Positions 51,251 through 61,383 of a DNA stretch of 64,000 bases are shown here, piece after piece. Positions within the stretch are counted from its first letter, which is position 1; the number at the start of each line of letters is the position of its first letter. Source of the DNA: Rhizobium esperanzae (GTDB lineage Bacteria; Pseudomonadota; Alphaproteobacteria; Rhizobiales; Rhizobiaceae); contig NZ_MXPU01000013.1 of NCBI RefSeq assembly GCF_002204185.1, positions 62,001 through 126,000 on the forward strand. The letters run 5' to 3'. A program made the position numbers and the translations under genes. A model generated the notes under the pieces. The model was not told where the DNA came from. It saw only the letters and a list, made by a program, of their open reading frames with translations, and did no database searches.

Positions 51251-53389
51251 ATGAATATTGCGACCCCCATCGACGCCAAATCCTCGAAGCTGGACAGCAA
51301 GATCGGCCACACGGCCTGTCCGCACGACTGCCCCTCCACTTGCGCGCTGGAGGTTGAGATATCGGACAACGGCCGCATCGGCCGCGTGCGCGGCGCCGGC
51401 GACCATTCCTATACGTCGGGCGTCATCTGCGCCAAGGTCGCACGGTATGCCGAGCGGCTCTACCATCCCGACCGCCTGATGCACCCCTTGCGCCGCGCCG
51501 GCTCCAAGGGGGCAGGGCAATGGCAGCAGATTTCCTGGGACGATGCGCTGGATGAAATTGCCGAAGCCTTCATAAAGGCCGAGGCGAGGGACGGCAGCGA
51601 GGCGGTCTGGCCCTATTTCTATGCCGGCACCATGGGCTGGGTGCAGCGCGATTCCATCGATCGCCTGCGTCACGCCAAGCGCTATTCCGGCTTTTTCTCG
51701 TCGATCTGCACCAACCCGGCCTGGACCGGCTTCACCATGGCGACCGGCGTGCTCCGCGGGCCTGATCCGCGTGAGATGGGCCGCACCGATTGCGTCGTCA
51801 TCTGGGGCACCAATGCGGTCTCGACCCAGGTCAATGTGATGACCCATGCCATCAGGTCGCGCAAGGAACGCGGCGCCAAGATCGTCGTCATCGATATCTA
51901 CGACAATCCGACGATGAAGCAGGCCGATATGGCGCTGATCGTCAGGCCTGGCACCGACGCTGCACTCGCCTGCGCCACCATGCACATCGCCTTCCGCGAC
52001 GGCTATGCCGACCGCGACTATATGGCGAGATATGCGGATGATCCGGGCGGTCTCGAAGCGCACCTGAAGACGAAGACGCCGCAATGGGCCGCTGCCATCA
52101 CCGGCCTTTCGGTCGAGGAGATCGAGGCCTTTGCCCGCCTCGTCGGCACGACGAAGAAGACCTTCTTCCGCCTCGGTTACGGTTTCACCCGCCAGCGCAA
52201 CGGCGCGGTCGCCATGCATGCGGCCGCCTCGATTGCCACCGTTCTCGGCTCCTGGCAATATGAGGGCGGCGGCGCCTTCCATTCGAACAGCGATATCTTC
52301 CGCATGAATAATGCGGAATTGACCGGCCGATCGATGAAGGATGGCGATATCCGCATGCTCGACCAATCGCAGATCGGTCGCGTGCTGACCGGAGATCCGG
52401 TGGCGCTGCGCCATCGCGGTCCGGTGACGGCGATGCTGATCCAGAACACCAATCCGGCCAACATCGCTCCCGAACAGCGCCTCGTCAGACGCGGCTTTGC
52501 CCGCGACGACCTTTTCGTCGCCGTCCATGAGCAGTTCATGACCGAAACGGCGGAGATTGCCGACATCGTGCTGCCTGCGACCATGTTCGTCGAGCATGAT
52601 GATATTTATCGCGCCGGCGGCCAGAATCACATTCTGCTGGGACCGAAGCTGGTCGAGCCGCCACCGACCGTGCGCACCAATCTGTTCGTGATCGAGGAAC
52701 TGGCAAAACGCCTCGGCGTCGCCGATCGCCCCGGTTTCGGCTTTACCGCCCGCGAGATGATCGACCGCATCCTCCTATCGAGCGACCTGCCGGACTACGA
52801 CCATTTCCTCGAACATAAATGGTTCGATCGTCAGCCGCCTTTCGAGGAGGCGCATTTTCTGAACGGTTTTGCCCATCCGGACGGCAAGTTCCACTTCCGG
52901 CCGGACTGGATCAACCAGCCGGCGCCGAACAAGCCGCCGGCCGCCATCGGCGCGCTCGGCCCGCATGCCGAACTGCCGGCCTTCCCCGATCAGGTCGATG
53001 TCATCGAAGTTGCCGATCCAGAGCATCCCTTCCGTCTCGCCACGTCGCCGGCGCGCAACTTCCTGAATTCCAGTTTTTCCGAGACCAAGACCTCGCGTCA
53101 AAAGGAAGGTCGCCCGGAGGTGATGATCAATCCTGTTGATGCCGAGGCCAATGGCATTGCGCATGGCGAGCTCATTCGCATCGGCAATAGCCGCGGCGAT
53201 CTGCGCATCCATGCCCGCATCACCATCGAGGTCAGGCCGGGCGTGCTGATCGCCGAGGGCCTCTGGCCGAACAAGGCGCATGTGGACGGCGAGGGCATCA
53301 ACGTTCTGACCGGCGCCGATCCGGTCGCGCCTTATGGCGGCGCGGCCGTGCACGACAACAAGGTCTGGCTTCGCAAGGAAACGGTATGA
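51251..53389 (+). CDS. Molybdopterin-dependent oxidoreductase with a [4Fe-4S] site
   Basis: 712 aa from ATG 51251 (an alternative ATG lies at 51185). Near the N terminus Cys23, Cys27, Cys31 and Cys60 (ACPHDCPSTCALE and SGVICAK) fit a [4Fe-4S] cluster. Domains with WPYFYAGTMGWVQ, RYSGFFSSICTNPAWTG, VIWGTNAVSTQVN and LPATMFVEHDDIYRAGGQN belong to the DMSO-reductase superfamily; the C-terminal barrel contains SETKTSRQKEGRP and NSRGD. There is no TAT or Sec signal, so it is cytoplasmic. Substrate unknown. It overlaps a NUDIX gene by 4 bp. Confidence 0.88.
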   Translation: MNIATPIDAKSSKLDSKIGHTACPHDCPSTCALEVEISDNGRIGRVRGAGDHSYTSGVICAKVARYAERLYHPDRLMHPLRRAGSKGAGQWQQISWDDALDEIAEAFIKAEARDGSEAVWPYFYAGTMGWVQRDSIDRLRHAKRYSGFFSSICTNPAWTGFTMATGVLRGPDPREMGRTDCVVIWGTNAVSTQVNVMTHAIRSRKERGAKIVVIDIYDNPTMKQADMALIVRPGTDAALACATMHIAFRDGYADRDYMARYADDPGGLEAHLKTKTPQWAAAITGLSVEEIEAFARLVGTTKKTFFRLGYGFTRQRNGAVAMHAAASIATVLGSWQYEGGGAFHSNSDIFRMNNAELTGRSMKDGDIRMLDQSQIGRVLTGDPVALRHRGPVTAMLIQNTNPANIAPEQRLVRRGFARDDLFVAVHEQFMTETAEIADIVLPATMFVEHDDIYRAGGQNHILLGPKLVEPPPTVRTNLFVIEELAKRLGVADRPGFGFTAREMIDRILLSSDLPDYDHFLEHKWFDRQPPFEEAHFLNGFAHPDGKFHFRPDWINQPAPNKPPAAIGALGPHAELPAFPDQVDVIEVADPEHPFRLATSPARNFLNSSFSETKTSRQKEGRPEVMINPVDAEANGIAHGELIRIGNSRGDLRIHARITIEVRPGVLIAEGLWPNKAHVDGEGINVLTGADPVAPYGGAAVHDNKVWLRKETV

Positions 53390-53976
53390 TGCAGCCGAAA
53401 TCGCGGGTGAAGATCGTCGGCCAGGAAATCCTGTCGAATGGGTGGACGCGGCTGAGCAGCTATCTGCTCGACTATATCGACCGAAAGGGCGCGACACAGC
53501 GGCTGAAGCGGGAGGTCTACCACCGCACGCCGGCCGCTTGCATCCTGCTTTATGATCCGAAACGCGATCTCGTCGTTCTCGTCCGCCAGTTCCGTCTCGC
53601 CGTTCATCTGAACGGCGATCCCGCATGGATGATCGAGGTGCCGGCCGGCCTTCTTGACGACGACCATCCCGAACAGGCGATCCGCCGTGAGGCGATGGAA
53701 GAAACTGGTTACCACCTGCGCGACGCGCGTTTCCTCTTCAAGTGCTACCCGTCGCCCGGCGCCATCACCGAAGTCGTCCACTTCTTCGTCTCGCTGATCG
53801 ACATAACCGACCGCGTGGCGGAAGGCGGCGGCCTGGACGAGGAGCATGAGGATATCGAGGTTCTCGAAGTCCCCCTCGATGAGGCCGCCCAAATGATCGA
53901 AAACGGCGAGATCTTCGATGCCAAGACGATCATGCTGCTGCAATGGGCTCTGTTGAACAGGAATAAACTTCGATAG
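53386..53976 (+). CDS. NUDIX hydrolase, NudK-like
   Basis: 196 aa. The Nudix box core is AIRREAMEETGY, preceded by VPAGLLDDDHPEQ, and the context WMIEVPAGLL, FKCYPSPGAITEVVHFFV and EDIEVLEVPLDEA is close to E. coli NudK (GDP-mannose pyrophosphatase), though a different diphosphate substrate is possible. It overlaps the molybdopterin oxidoreductase gene by 4 bp, a pairing that suggests shared expression but not an obvious shared pathway. Confidence 0.88.
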   Translation: MMQPKSRVKIVGQEILSNGWTRLSSYLLDYIDRKGATQRLKREVYHRTPAACILLYDPKRDLVVLVRQFRLAVHLNGDPAWMIEVPAGLLDDDHPEQAIRREAMEETGYHLRDARFLFKCYPSPGAITEVVHFFVSLIDITDRVAEGGGLDEEHEDIEVLEVPLDEAAQMIENGEIFDAKTIMLLQWALLNRNKLR

Positions 53977-54120
53977 CGGATGAGTGGTCTCGAGCAACCC
54001 GCCGGGTTGGACTCAAGGTTTCATTATCGCGGTTATGGCGTTCGGAAATTCATACGTTTGTCACGAAGCGGTTCTATCCGCTGCGGTCTGTCAATCATCG
54101 ATGCGGTCAGGAGAAAGCCC

Positions 54121-55290
54121 ATGTGGCTCAGCAATTTCACCCTCGTTCTCCCGAACGAGGTGGTGAGCGAAGGTTCCGTGCGCGTTGAGGACGGCGCCAT
54201 CGCCGAAATCCGGCCGGAGCCGGTCGCCGGCGCCGCCATCGATGGTGGCGGGCGGCTGCTGATGCCGGGATTCGTCGATCTGCATGGCGACATGATCGAG
54301 CGCGAGATCGCGCCGCGGCCGAATGCGACCATGCCGATCGACTTCGGCATCCACGAACTCGACAAGAAACTTGCCGCAGCCGGTGTCACCACCGCCTTTG
54401 CCGCCGTCTCGTTCGCCACCGAAAGCGTCTACGGCCATGTGCGCTCGCTGGAGACGACATCGGCGGTGATCGAGGGCATCAACCGCCTGCGCGACAATCT
54501 GCTGATCGACCACCGCGTCCATGCCCGCTACGAAATCACCAATGTCGGCGCCGCGCCGGCGCTCGAGCGCTTACTCAATGCCGACCAGATCGACATGGTG
54601 TCGCTGACCGACCACACGCCCGGCCAGGGTCAGTACAACAATCTGCAGAGCTACATCCTCAGCATTTCCGAGCGCCGCGCCATCTCCGAGGAAATGGCCG
54701 CCGAGATCGTCGCCAAGCGCATCGCCATGCGCAGCAATCCTGAGATCGAGGCCAAGCTGAGGGAGATCGTCGCGCTGTCGCTGAAGCACAAGCTGTCGCT
54801 CGCCTCGCATGACGACGACAGCATCGAGAAGGTCGCCGAAATGCACGATCTTGGCGTCACCATCAGCGAGTTTCCGGTCACCGGACCCGCGGCCGAAGAA
54901 GCGCGACGCCGCGGCCTCTGGACGCTGATGGGCGCGCCGAACGCCCTGCGCGGCCAGTCGATGTCGGGCAATCTCAGCGCGCTCGATGCCGCAAAGGCCG
55001 GCCTGCTCAGCGTTATCGCCGCCGATTATCACCCGGCTGCCTTCGTACCCGGCATCTTCAAGCTCGCCGACGCGGTAGAAGGCGGCCTGCCGGCCGCCGT
55101 CGCTATGGCGACCGGCAATGCCGCCCGCTCCGCCGGCCTGTCGGACCGCGGCGAAATCGCCATCGGCCAGCGCGCCGATCTGCTGGCGGTCGAGCCGGGC
55201 GACATCAATCGCATCCGCGCCACCTTCCGCGCCGGCCGCTTCGTCTACAGCGACGGCACGCTGCATCCGCTGCGGGCGTTGGCGGCTTAG
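54121..55290 (+). CDS. phnM: Ribose 1-methylphosphonate 5-triphosphate diphosphatase
   Basis: 389 aa amidohydrolase-fold enzyme of the C-P lyase pathway, releasing diphosphate from alpha-D-ribose 1-methylphosphonate 5-triphosphate. Motifs: the metal site PGFVDLHGDMIEREIAPRP, SLTDHTPGQGQY, LASHDDDSIEKV, SEFPVTGPAAEEARRRG, and ADYHPAAFVP. The ATG at 54121 follows AGGAGAAAG. No other phn genes are nearby, so it either serves a distant C-P lyase operon or is a paralogue with a changed role. The 3' end overlaps convergent purN by 4 bp. Confidence 0.93.
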   Translation: MWLSNFTLVLPNEVVSEGSVRVEDGAIAEIRPEPVAGAAIDGGGRLLMPGFVDLHGDMIEREIAPRPNATMPIDFGIHELDKKLAAAGVTTAFAAVSFATESVYGHVRSLETTSAVIEGINRLRDNLLIDHRVHARYEITNVGAAPALERLLNADQIDMVSLTDHTPGQGQYNNLQSYILSISERRAISEEMAAEIVAKRIAMRSNPEIEAKLREIVALSLKHKLSLASHDDDSIEKVAEMHDLGVTISEFPVTGPAAEEARRRGLWTLMGAPNALRGQSMSGNLSALDAAKAGLLSVIAADYHPAAFVPGIFKLADAVEGGLPAAVAMATGNAARSAGLSDRGEIAIGQRADLLAVEPGDINRIRATFRAGRFVYSDGTLHPLRALAA

Positions 55291-55954
55291 GCGCGGTCGC
55301 CGATCAGCGAAATCAGTTGGGCCTTGGGCACAGCGGCCAAAGCCTCAGCACCGATCGCCTTGCCGCCTTCCATCGTCACCCGGCCTTCGGCAAGGAGCCG
55401 CAGCGCCTGCGGATAGATCTGGTGTTCAACGGTGAGCACCCGGGCGGCCAGGCTTTCGGCGGTGTCGCCGGAAAGGATCGGAACGGCGGCCTGCCCGATC
55501 GTCGGCCCCTCATCCATGGCTTCGGTGACGAAATGCACGGTGCAGCCGGCGATGCGCATGCCGGCGTCGATGGCGCGCTGATGCGTATGCAGGCCGGGAA
55601 ACAGCGGCAGCAGGGAAGGGTGGATGTTGAGCATCCGGCCTTCGTAACGCTGGATGAAGGTCGCCGTCAGCAGCCGCATGTAGCCGGCGAGACAGAGGAT
55701 ATCGGGCGAAAGCGTGTCGAGCGCGGAAAAGATCGCCGCCTCATGCGCATCCTTGCTGGCGTAATCCTTGCGCGGGAAAGCGAAGGTGGCGATACCTTCG
55801 GCGGCGGCCTTGGCAAGCCCGCCGGCGTCCGGCTTGTCGGAAATGACGCCGACGATTGCGGCCGGATAGTCGGCGGCCTTCGCCGCTGCGATCAGCGCCA
55901 TCATGTTGGAGCCGCTGCCTGATATGAAGACGACGACGCGTTTGCGCGGCGTGC

Positions 55955-55958
<4 letters not shown>
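55287..55958 (-). CDS. purN: Phosphoribosylglycinamide formyltransferase
   Basis: 223 aa enzyme transferring formyl from 10-formyl-THF to GAR in purine synthesis. VVFISGSGSNMMALIAAAK at the N terminus, LAGYMRLL, the catalytic segment NIHPSLLPLFPG with HTHQRAIDAG, and TVHFVTEAMDEGPTIGQA are typical. The start overlaps the purM stop by 4 bp (ATGA), so the pair is coupled. Confidence 0.96.
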
Positions 55959-57028
<1,070 letters not shown>

Positions 57029-57181
57029 GCTGGTCTCCGATGGCTATTTCAGGCGGCAGATGCGCCGCGTCATCTGCCGGTCGCAATTGCATGACAGGGG
57101 CGTTTATGCAAGCGCTGCATGGGAAAAGCCCCCAATTTCCCGTGTCTTTAACCGGCCTTTCGGGGATTTGGCGTGACAGGG

Positions 57182-57210
57182 TTGACCATCTTTGCGCCTG
57201 CATCCTATGT
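57182..57210 (+). promoter_or_regulatory. Promoter of the AI-2E transporter-hdaA unit
   Basis: TTGACC (57182-57187), exactly 17 bp, then CTATGT (57205-57210), close to the rhizobial CTTGAC-N17-CTATAT. It lies 62 bp upstream of the start codon. Confidence 0.5.
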
Positions 57211-57271
57211 GCTGAATGGCCGCGTCGGACAAGAGGCGGCGTTCGGCGGCGGCGAACGAAACGGGGAAGCA

Positions 57272-58396
57272 ATGCCACAGCATGTCAGCGGCAACAGTCT
57301 GAAGCGCCAGATCTTCTTCTGGCTGGCCGTGCTCGTCTTCTTCATCGCCTTTCTCTATGTCTTCAGCTCGATCCTCCTGCCATTCATCGCCGGCATGGCG
57401 ATCGCCTATTTCCTCGATCCCGTCGCCGACCGGCTGGAGCGCCTGGGCCTCAGCCGCATGATGGCGACGGTCGGCATTCTGATCGCCTTTGTCATCGTCT
57501 TTGCGCTGGCGCTGATGATCCTCATTCCCGTGCTGATCAGCCAGTTCAACGATTTCGCCGAGCGCCTGCCGAGTTATATCAGCCAGTTGCAGAAATTCAT
57601 CGCCCAGTCGCAGCATTCGCTGCTGCCGCCGTGGATCAGGAGCCAAGTCGGCACGATCAAGGATAATTTCTCCGGCATCCTCTCCGAAGGCATGGGCTTT
57701 CTGACCGGGCTCTTCGCGCAGATCTGGAATTCCGGCAAGGCGATCGTCGACGTCATCTCGCTGCTCATCGTCACCCCCGTCGTCGCTTTCTATATCCTGC
57801 TCGATTGGGACCGCATGGTCGCCAAGGTCGATCAATGGATTCCGCGCGATTACGTGAATGATGTTCGCCAGATCGCCAGCGAGATCGATCAGGCAATCGC
57901 GGGCTTCATCCGCGGCCAGGGCTCGCTCTGCCTCATTCTCGGCATTTATTATGCCGCCGGCCTTTCCCTCGTCGGGCTGAACTTCGGCCTGCTGATCGGC
58001 CTCTTCGCCGGTATGATCAGCTTCATTCCCTATGTCGGCTCGCTTGTCGGCCTCGTTCTCGCCGTCGGCGTGGCGATCGTGCAGTTCTGGCCGGATTATC
58101 CCTGGATCGGCCTGGTGCTGGTCGTCTTCTTCAGCGGCCAGTTCCTCGAAGGCAATATCCTGCAGCCGAAGCTCGTCGGCTCCAGCGTCGGCCTGCATCC
58201 GGTCTGGCTGATGTTTGCGCTGTTTGCTTTTGGCGCGCTCTTCGGCTTCGTCGGTCTTCTGGTCGCCGTGCCGGCTGCCGCCGCCGTCGGTGTCCTTGTT
58301 CGCTTCGCGCTTTCGCGCTACCTTCAGAGCGATCTTTATTTTGGCGGGTCGCCGAGCGCCCGTGCTCAGAAGACGAAATCAGTTCCCAATGAGTGA
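57272..58396 (+). CDS. AI-2E family transporter
   Basis: 374 aa multi-pass inner-membrane protein of the PerM/TqsA/YtvI family, about eight helices. LAVLVFFIAFLYVFSSILLP, LPPWIRSQVGTIKDNFSGIL in the cytoplasmic part, and GMISFIPYVGSLVG are typical. Family members transport varied solutes, sodium or AI-2; substrate unknown here. The ATG at 57272 follows ACGGGGAAG. Its stop overlaps the hdaA start by 8 bp. The gene between purM and hdaA/ppk is common in rhizobia. Confidence 0.9.
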   Translation: MPQHVSGNSLKRQIFFWLAVLVFFIAFLYVFSSILLPFIAGMAIAYFLDPVADRLERLGLSRMMATVGILIAFVIVFALALMILIPVLISQFNDFAERLPSYISQLQKFIAQSQHSLLPPWIRSQVGTIKDNFSGILSEGMGFLTGLFAQIWNSGKAIVDVISLLIVTPVVAFYILLDWDRMVAKVDQWIPRDYVNDVRQIASEIDQAIAGFIRGQGSLCLILGIYYAAGLSLVGLNFGLLIGLFAGMISFIPYVGSLVGLVLAVGVAIVQFWPDYPWIGLVLVVFFSGQFLEGNILQPKLVGSSVGLHPVWLMFALFAFGALFGFVGLLVAVPAAAAVGVLVRFALSRYLQSDLYFGGSPSARAQKTKSVPNE

Positions 58397-59102
58397 CGTG
58401 AAGAACGCTGATCCGAAGCGCAAGGCCGGAGAGCAGTTGCCATTGGCCTTTTCGCACGATGCCGCAAGCGGCCGCGACGATCTTCTGATTTCGGAGCGCC
58501 TGGCCGCCGCCGTGTCGATCGTCGATGCCTGGCCGGCATGGCCGTCGCCGGTCGTCGTGCTTGCCGGTCCGGTCGGCTCGGGAAAATCGCATCTCGCCCG
58601 CATCTGGCGGGAATTGAGCGGCGCCGTCAGCATTCACCCCGAGCTTGGCTCGGATGCCGCTGTCGCCGCCGCCGCCGGCCCGGTGCTGTTCGAGGATGCC
58701 GACCGCCTCGGCTTTGACGACAACGCGCTTTTCCACGTCATTAACAGCGTTCGCGAACATGGCACCAGCCTGTTAATGACCAGCCGTCTCTGGCCGATCT
58801 CCTGGCCGGTTTCGCTGCCCGATCTGCGCTCGCGTCTGAAAGCTGCGACCGTCGTCGAGATCGGCGAACCCGACGAGGCCTTGCTGTCGCAGGTGATCGT
58901 CAAGCTCTTCGCCGACCGGCAGCTTTATATAGATGACAAACTCGTGCTCTATATCGTCAACCGGATGGAGCGGTCGCTGAACGCGGCCCAGATGATCGTC
59001 GAAAGGCTCGACCGGCTGGCCCTGTCGCGGGGCACGAAAATCACCCGAGCTCTTGCTGCCGAAGTATTGAATGAATTGGGAAATTCGGAACCGGCCGATT
59101 GA
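58389..59102 (+). CDS. hdaA: DnaA regulatory inactivator HdaA (Hda-like)
   Basis: 237 aa AAA+ protein related to DnaA domain III but without the DNA-binding domain IV. EQLPLAFSHDAASGRDDLLIS, Walker A GPVGSGKSH (60-68), VLFEDADRLGFDDNALFH (Walker B) and the sensor region LPDLRSRLKAATVVEI, then VLYIVNRMERSLNAAQMIVERLD. In alphaproteobacteria HdaA promotes ATP hydrolysis by DnaA to limit re-initiation. Overlaps the transporter gene by 8 bp and precedes ppk by 65 bp. Conserved synteny supports the call. Confidence 0.9.
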   Translation: MSDVKNADPKRKAGEQLPLAFSHDAASGRDDLLISERLAAAVSIVDAWPAWPSPVVVLAGPVGSGKSHLARIWRELSGAVSIHPELGSDAAVAAAAGPVLFEDADRLGFDDNALFHVINSVREHGTSLLMTSRLWPISWPVSLPDLRSRLKAATVVEIGEPDEALLSQVIVKLFADRQLYIDDKLVLYIVNRMERSLNAAQMIVERLDRLALSRGTKITRALAAEVLNELGNSEPAD

Positions 59103-59135
59103 CTGTCACAGTTCCGTCGTGAAACTGATATAATT
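59103..59135 (+). promoter_or_regulatory. Pho-box-like direct repeats and -10 upstream of ppk
   Basis: Three heptamers at exact 11-bp spacing: CTGTCAC (59103), CCGTCGT (59114), CTGATAT (59125), each followed by an AT-rich or mixed tetramer. A perfect TATAAT lies at 59129-59134. The rhizobial PhoB site is CTGTCAT repeats at 11-bp spacing. It starts right after the hdaA stop codon, 66 bp before ppk. Confidence 0.5.
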
Positions 59136-59167
59136 GCCGTCGCGATTGAAAACGGGGTAAGCCGACC

Positions 59168-61372
59168 ATGGACAGCGCAGTCGCAGAACATCAGGAACTC
59201 ACTCCGGAAACCAACGACAACGTGCCCCCGCTGGAAGAGTTGCTGGCAAGCCCCGAGCGCTTCATCAACCGCGAATTCTCCTGGCTGCAGTTCAACCGCC
59301 GTGTCCTGGAAGAGACGCTGAATACCGAACATCCGCTGCTCGAGCGCGTCCGCTTCCTGTCGATTTCGGCCGCCAACCTCGACGAGTTCTTCATGGTACG
59401 CGTCGCCGGCCTCGAAGGTCAGGTGCGCCAGAACATCGCCATCCGCAGCCCCGACGGCAAGACACCGGCCGAACAGCTCGATTCGATCCTGCAGGAGATC
59501 GACCATCTGCAGATGGAGCAGCAGGCTTCGCTCGCCGTGCTGCAGCAGTATCTCGCCAAGGAAGACATTCTGATCGTGCGCCCGGGCGCCTTAAGCGATG
59601 CAGACCGCCAATGGCTCGCCGCCGAATTCGAACAGGCGATCTTCCCGGTGCTGACGCCGCTGTCCATCGATCCGGCCCATCCGTTCCCCTTTATTCCCAA
59701 TCTCGGTTTTTCGATCGGGCTGCAGCTCGTCAGCAAGAATGGCCGCGAACCGATGACGGCGCTGCTGCGCCTGCCGCCGGCGCTCGACCGCTTCGTCCGC
59801 CTGCCGGATGACGCGAACACAATCCGCTACATCACGCTGGAAGATGTCGCCAACATCTTCATCCACCGTCTCTATCCGGGCTACGAGGTGCAGGGTTCCG
59901 GTACGTTCCGCGTCATACGCGACAGTGATATCGAAGTCGAGGAAGAGGCCGAGGATCTCGTGCGCTTTTTCGAGACGGCACTGAAGCGGCGCCGCCGCGG
60001 CAAAGTCATCCGCATCGAGACCGATTCGGAAATGCCGGCCTCGCTACGTCAGTTCGTCGTGCAGGCACTCAGCATCCCCGACAATCGCGTCGCCGTTCTG
60101 CCGGGGCTCCTGGCGCTGAACACTCTGTCGGAGATCACCAAGGCGCCGCGCGACGATCTCAGGTTTCAGCCCTACAATGCGCGATTTCCCGAGCGCGTCC
60201 GCGAACATGCCGGCGACTGCTTCGCCGCCATCCGCGAGAAGGACATGGTCGTCCATCACCCCTACGAATCCTTCGACGTGGTGGTCCAGTTCCTTCTCCA
60301 GGCTGCGCGCGATCCTGACGTTCTGGCGATAAAGCAGACGCTTTACCGCACCTCGAACGACAGCCCGATCGTGCGTGCATTGATCGACGCCGCTGAAGCC
60401 GGCAAGTCGGTGACGGCGTTGGTGGAGCTCAAGGCCCGCTTCGACGAAGAGGCGAATATCCGCTGGGCGCGCGATCTCGAACGCGCCGGCGTGCAGGTCG
60501 TATTCGGTTTCATCGAGCTCAAGACCCACGCCAAGATGTCGATGGTCGTCCGCCGCGAGGAAGGGAAGCTCAGGACCTATTGTCACCTGGGAACCGGCAA
60601 CTACCACCCGATCACCGCCAAGATCTATACGGATCTCTCCTATTTCACCTGCAATCCCGTCATCGCCCACGACATGGCGAATATCTTCAACTTCATCACC
60701 GGCTATGGCGAACCTGAAGAGGGCATGCAGCTCGCCGTCTCGCCCTATACGTTGCGCTCGCGTATCCTGCGTCACATCGAGGAAGAGATTCAGCATGCCA
60801 GGAACGGCACGCCGGCGGCGATCTGGATGAAGATGAACTCGCTTGTCGACCCCGACATCATCGATGCGCTCTATCGCGCCAGCCATGCCGGTGTCGAAAT
60901 CGATCTCGTTGTGCGCGGCATCTGCTGCCTGCGTCCGCAGGTGCCCGGTCTCTCGGAGAAGATCCGCGTCAAGTCGATCGTCGGCCGCTTCCTCGAACAC
61001 AGCCGCATCTTCTGCTTCGGCAACGGCCATGGCCTGCCGTCGGATAAGGCGCTGGTCTATATCGGCTCGGCCGACATGATGCCGAGAAATCTCGACCGCC
61101 GCGTCGAGACCATGGTTCCGCTGACGAATCCGACTGTTCATGAGCAGGTCTTGTCACAGATTATGCTCGGCAACGTGATTGACAATCAACAAAGCTACGA
61201 GATATTGCCCGACGGTACGTCGCGGCGCATGGAAGTGCGCAGGGGCGAGGAACCGTTCAATGCGCAGCAGTATTTCATGACCAATCCGAGCCTGTCGGGC
61301 CGTGGTGAAGCTCTGAAATCAAGCGCGCCGAAACTGATCGCCGGTCTGCTCGAAGGCCGCAACAACAAGTAA
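59168..61372 (+). CDS. ppk1: Polyphosphate kinase 1
   Basis: 734 aa. Reversibly polymerises ATP gamma-phosphate into polyphosphate. The N domain (INREFSWLQFNRRVLEETLN), H domain, and the two PLD-fold catalytic domains are complete: HPYESFDVVVQFLLQAARD, KQTLYRTSNDSPIVRALIDA, ELKTHAKMSMVVRRE with the phospho-accepting His region (His454), YCHLGTGNYHPITAKIYTDL, and FGNGHGLPSDKALVYIGSADMMPRN in two parts. Length and order match PPK1. 12 bp upstream of ppx, so the two make one operon for polyphosphate turnover. Confidence 0.97.
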   Translation: MDSAVAEHQELTPETNDNVPPLEELLASPERFINREFSWLQFNRRVLEETLNTEHPLLERVRFLSISAANLDEFFMVRVAGLEGQVRQNIAIRSPDGKTPAEQLDSILQEIDHLQMEQQASLAVLQQYLAKEDILIVRPGALSDADRQWLAAEFEQAIFPVLTPLSIDPAHPFPFIPNLGFSIGLQLVSKNGREPMTALLRLPPALDRFVRLPDDANTIRYITLEDVANIFIHRLYPGYEVQGSGTFRVIRDSDIEVEEEAEDLVRFFETALKRRRRGKVIRIETDSEMPASLRQFVVQALSIPDNRVAVLPGLLALNTLSEITKAPRDDLRFQPYNARFPERVREHAGDCFAAIREKDMVVHHPYESFDVVVQFLLQAARDPDVLAIKQTLYRTSNDSPIVRALIDAAEAGKSVTALVELKARFDEEANIRWARDLERAGVQVVFGFIELKTHAKMSMVVRREEGKLRTYCHLGTGNYHPITAKIYTDLSYFTCNPVIAHDMANIFNFITGYGEPEEGMQLAVSPYTLRSRILRHIEEEIQHARNGTPAAIWMKMNSLVDPDIIDALYRASHAGVEIDLVVRGICCLRPQVPGLSEKIRVKSIVGRFLEHSRIFCFGNGHGLPSDKALVYIGSADMMPRNLDRRVETMVPLTNPTVHEQVLSQIMLGNVIDNQQSYEILPDGTSRRMEVRRGEEPFNAQQYFMTNPSLSGRGEALKSSAPKLIAGLLEGRNNK

Positions 61373-61383
61373 AACTGGACCAT

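Noticed and set aside
51026..52630. 534-codon minus-strand open frame
   Set aside because: Antisense to the molybdopterin oxidoreductase; no family features.
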